From Schizochytrium sp. TIO01 (lineage: Eukaryota > Sar > Bigyra > Thraustochytrida > Thraustochytriidae), in the NCBI GenBank assembly GCA_004764695.1, contig SMSO01000004.1:1329501-1393500 (forward strand): 64,000 bases of DNA, in the 5' to 3' direction. The notes under the pieces were generated by a model. It was not told the DNA's origin. It worked only from the letters and a program-made list of their open reading frames with translations, and searched no databases. Positions 61,901-64,000 of this stretch are shown piece after piece (positions within the stretch are counted from its first letter, which is position 1; every line of letters begins with the position of its first letter). Both the position numbers and the translations under genes were made by a program.

Positions 61901-64000
61901 AATTGCTACTCCATGAGCCTCGTGTTGAGCACAACAAATCGATTCATTGCTCAATGATATATGAGCGGGCCGCCCTGATCTCCAGTTTGCGACGATGTAG
62001 ACGATATTTCCGTGGATCAGACGCGGCCTGTTATTCCACTCTTCTGATCCAACTTTAACGTGGGGAAAACAAAAGGTGTGTGCACTTACGGCAACCTAGA
62101 GATTCTTACGAGGTAGTGCGAAGATTATGTACGCAAAACATAGGAGCGGACCATCCGTTTGCGCTTCGTACATCGTTGAGTCTGCAAGCGGGACTAGCTG
62201 GCGTCTTTGGGTCTAGAGTGCTTTGTTTTCCTTTGTTTTCCTCGCTTTGTGTTAGCCATGTGTATGTGGCTTCTACTCTGACGAGTAGTTGATTGACTAG
62301 CATGAGGAGGCTCGGGAAAGGGAGGTTGAGGGAGTGAAACTGCTGGCGAGCGCGCGAGGGAAAGGCCGAGGAGCGAGGGAAGAAGTAAGTCACAAAGCTC
62401 AAGCTGTATAAACTATCAGCCAAGTCAAGATGAGTCCGATGGCAGGTTTATGGCGAGGACCTGGATGCAGAAATTGCATTTCGCGGCCCGGGACAGCGAG
62501 AGTGGGTGCTTACTTCTTCGCGAGTGCCATGACACGCACTTGAACGAGGATAACTTACTTGTCAGCCTTGCTAGCTTTGCAAGCTTTGCAAGGTGATGGT
62601 ATACAACTAGTTAGTTGTAGTGGCTACCTGTAAATTCATAGTGCCAATATGGAGGATCCTACGGAAGCGGTGCGGACTGTGCAAAGCACTCTAACGAATT
62701 CAGCATTCTGGCCCACGAAAATAGCGATGGACCACACCGTCTCGTTCCACGGTCTAGACCTCCTACCACGTCGCGAGATAGATAGTGTTTTTGATGTGAG
62801 ACTAAAGAGTCGTGAAACATCTTCGTATATACCTAAAATGATTAAGCTAAGCAGCGCAACAAAACCTGTCTGACCGTCATTCTCGCTGGAACATTTTCGT
62901 GTAAGAGAGCACCTGGTGTGCAAAGGCTGTGTTTTAGGCAGTTCTACCATAATAAAAGTGCACGCACTAAACCAGTGTCGCAATTCGCGGTAGATATCAA
63001 CGCAAACAAACTGCAAGCCCTTAGATCAAGTCAACTTGGATGGACGGATCTAGTGAATAGGCAGCTGCTTTGAATATAGGAGGACATCAACTAGAACATG
63101 GTCATCAAGCTCAGAAGGTGAACCTGTAGCTGCTTGAGACATATCATGCCTATTGTGAAAAAGCAGATGGCATCTTGAGGGAGTCGTCGGTTGCCATATC
63201 ATTATTGAGAGGATATAGCTAGAATGCGCCCATAGACTTCACAGCATATGAATTTGCAGCTAGTTGTCTTTCTTGCTAGACTAAATATTACTATGATTAT
63301 ACTAGTCACATTTGGAATTGGCTCGATTGAATAGACCTCTTTCGGTGCCGGGGGTTCGGGCTTGTTCAAACGGGACCATGCTCACTAGCCCAAGGCTACT
63401 CCTATCAACCATCTTGCATTGGTGAAAAGCCAAGTATAAGCATGTCGATCCGAATTTTCTAGCTTACGATACAATGAACTCACGTCTCTCAATCGAGTCC
63501 GAACGATGTTATTATCAGGACTAAACAACTACGGCAAAGTTTTGCTGAAGGTGCCCGCTCTTTCCTCCTATATTTTACTTACTGACATTTGTCTATTAGC
63601 GTTTACAAACGAAGCTAATGTTTCCTCGACTTTACTTAGTATAAAAATTCCGCGCTGCAATTCCAGCAAAAAGATACAAGCATGTATTTACGAAATGCAA
63701 TTGGTAGACGCTTAACAAGAAGGCGTTGTGACATCCACAAACATAGCACAACGTTATCGATGCTGGGTGATTAGTTCATGCATGGTATCCATTTCAGAGC
63801 TCATCTAAGTTCTGCATTTGTATAACAGAATGATGCTAGACTTAAAGACTGAAGAAAATGTTACCAAATGGTATCCAGCGGCTATTTCTTCAATTTGCTT
63901 GGTCAATATGTGAGGTCCGCTGGTGCGGGAACTCATGAGTTGCACTTTGATTTAAATGTATGGTTCTCTTTACGTTCACTTGCTCACTTTTGTCACCTAA
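58909..64000. other. Terminal 5 kb interval, no supported gene
   Basis: After the copy-2 promoter no protein-like frame was found; the longest is a 126-codon minus-strand frame at 62636-63016 without recognisable motifs. GCTCG clusters occur at 59295-59332 and near 61340-61377. A GTAGGTAGTAG motif lies at 61676-61686. A Glu/Gly/Arg-like purine-rich patch lies near 62300-62390. The window ends without a partial gene I can identify. Confidence 0.5.
59030..59038. promoter_or_regulatory. CTCGCTCAC motif upstream of transporter copy 2
   Basis: This is an exact copy of the nonamer found upstream of transporter copy 1, about 125 bases before the copy-2 ATG and about ten bases from an AAATTT. On the coding strand it reads GTGAGCGAG. 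A role in transcription is inferred only. Confidence 0.35.

Noticed and set aside
62636..63016. Minus-strand frame of 126 codons near the window end
   Set aside because: No protein-like pattern or motif, and a competing frame exists on the opposite strand.

Overview
This is nuclear DNA of a eukaryote. It has long single-exon genes separated by AT-rich, often kilobase-long spacers. There are no bacterial-style operons, and the protein families are those of a flagellated, phagotroph-like protist: a formin, a ferlin, a polycystin channel, an INCENP chromosomal-passenger scaffold and the ciliary coiled-coil protein CCDC96. Intron-poor genes, a secreted protein with a fungal-type cellulose-binding module, and mitochondrial bacterial-type translation factors would suit a stramenopile such as a labyrinthulomycete/thraustochytrid. 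The lineage call is an inference; only 'eukaryote with a motile cilium' is firm.

Layout. 1-9.7 kb: a mitochondrial ribosome recycling factor (+), a TPR-formin (-) whose first exon probably lies upstream of the main exon, and a small orphan gene (-). 9.7-19.6 kb: a membrane protein with an extracellular PA domain and seven transmembrane helices (-), a secreted CBM1 protein (+), a membrane-anchored 2-oxoglutarate/Fe(II) oxygenase of OGFOD3/prolyl-hydroxylase type (-) and a peptidyl-tRNA hydrolase (-). 19.6-27.3 kb: a 4 kb spacer, a fused DhaK-DhaL dihydroxyacetone kinase (+) and an orphan ORF (+). 27.7-45.2 kb: the gene-dense core, holding a polycystin-type channel with an N-terminal EF-hand (-), CCDC96 (+), INCENP (-) and a 2093-residue ferlin (-). 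45.2-64 kb: two paralogous amino-acid/auxin permease-family transporters (-) about 10 kb apart, separated and followed by long stretches with no recognisable gene.

How genes relate. RRF and Pth both serve mitochondrial translation (ribosome recycling and peptidyl-tRNA rescue). The polycystin channel and CCDC96 are both expected in or at the cilium and lie head-to-head, about 1 kb apart. CCDC96 and INCENP converge with only 32 bp between their stop codons. The two transporters share an N-terminal signature and an upstream CTCGCTCAC motif. No tRNA, rRNA, CRISPR array, intact transposon or integrated virus was recognised.

Starts are set at the first in-frame ATG unless stated. Several frames stay open upstream of that ATG, so 5' exons remain possible. 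I found no single obviously new multi-gene system. The most unusual objects are single proteins: the TPR-FH2 formin without a proline-rich FH1, the PA-7TM receptor-like protein, the CBM1 secreted protein and the ferlin with a double membrane hairpin.
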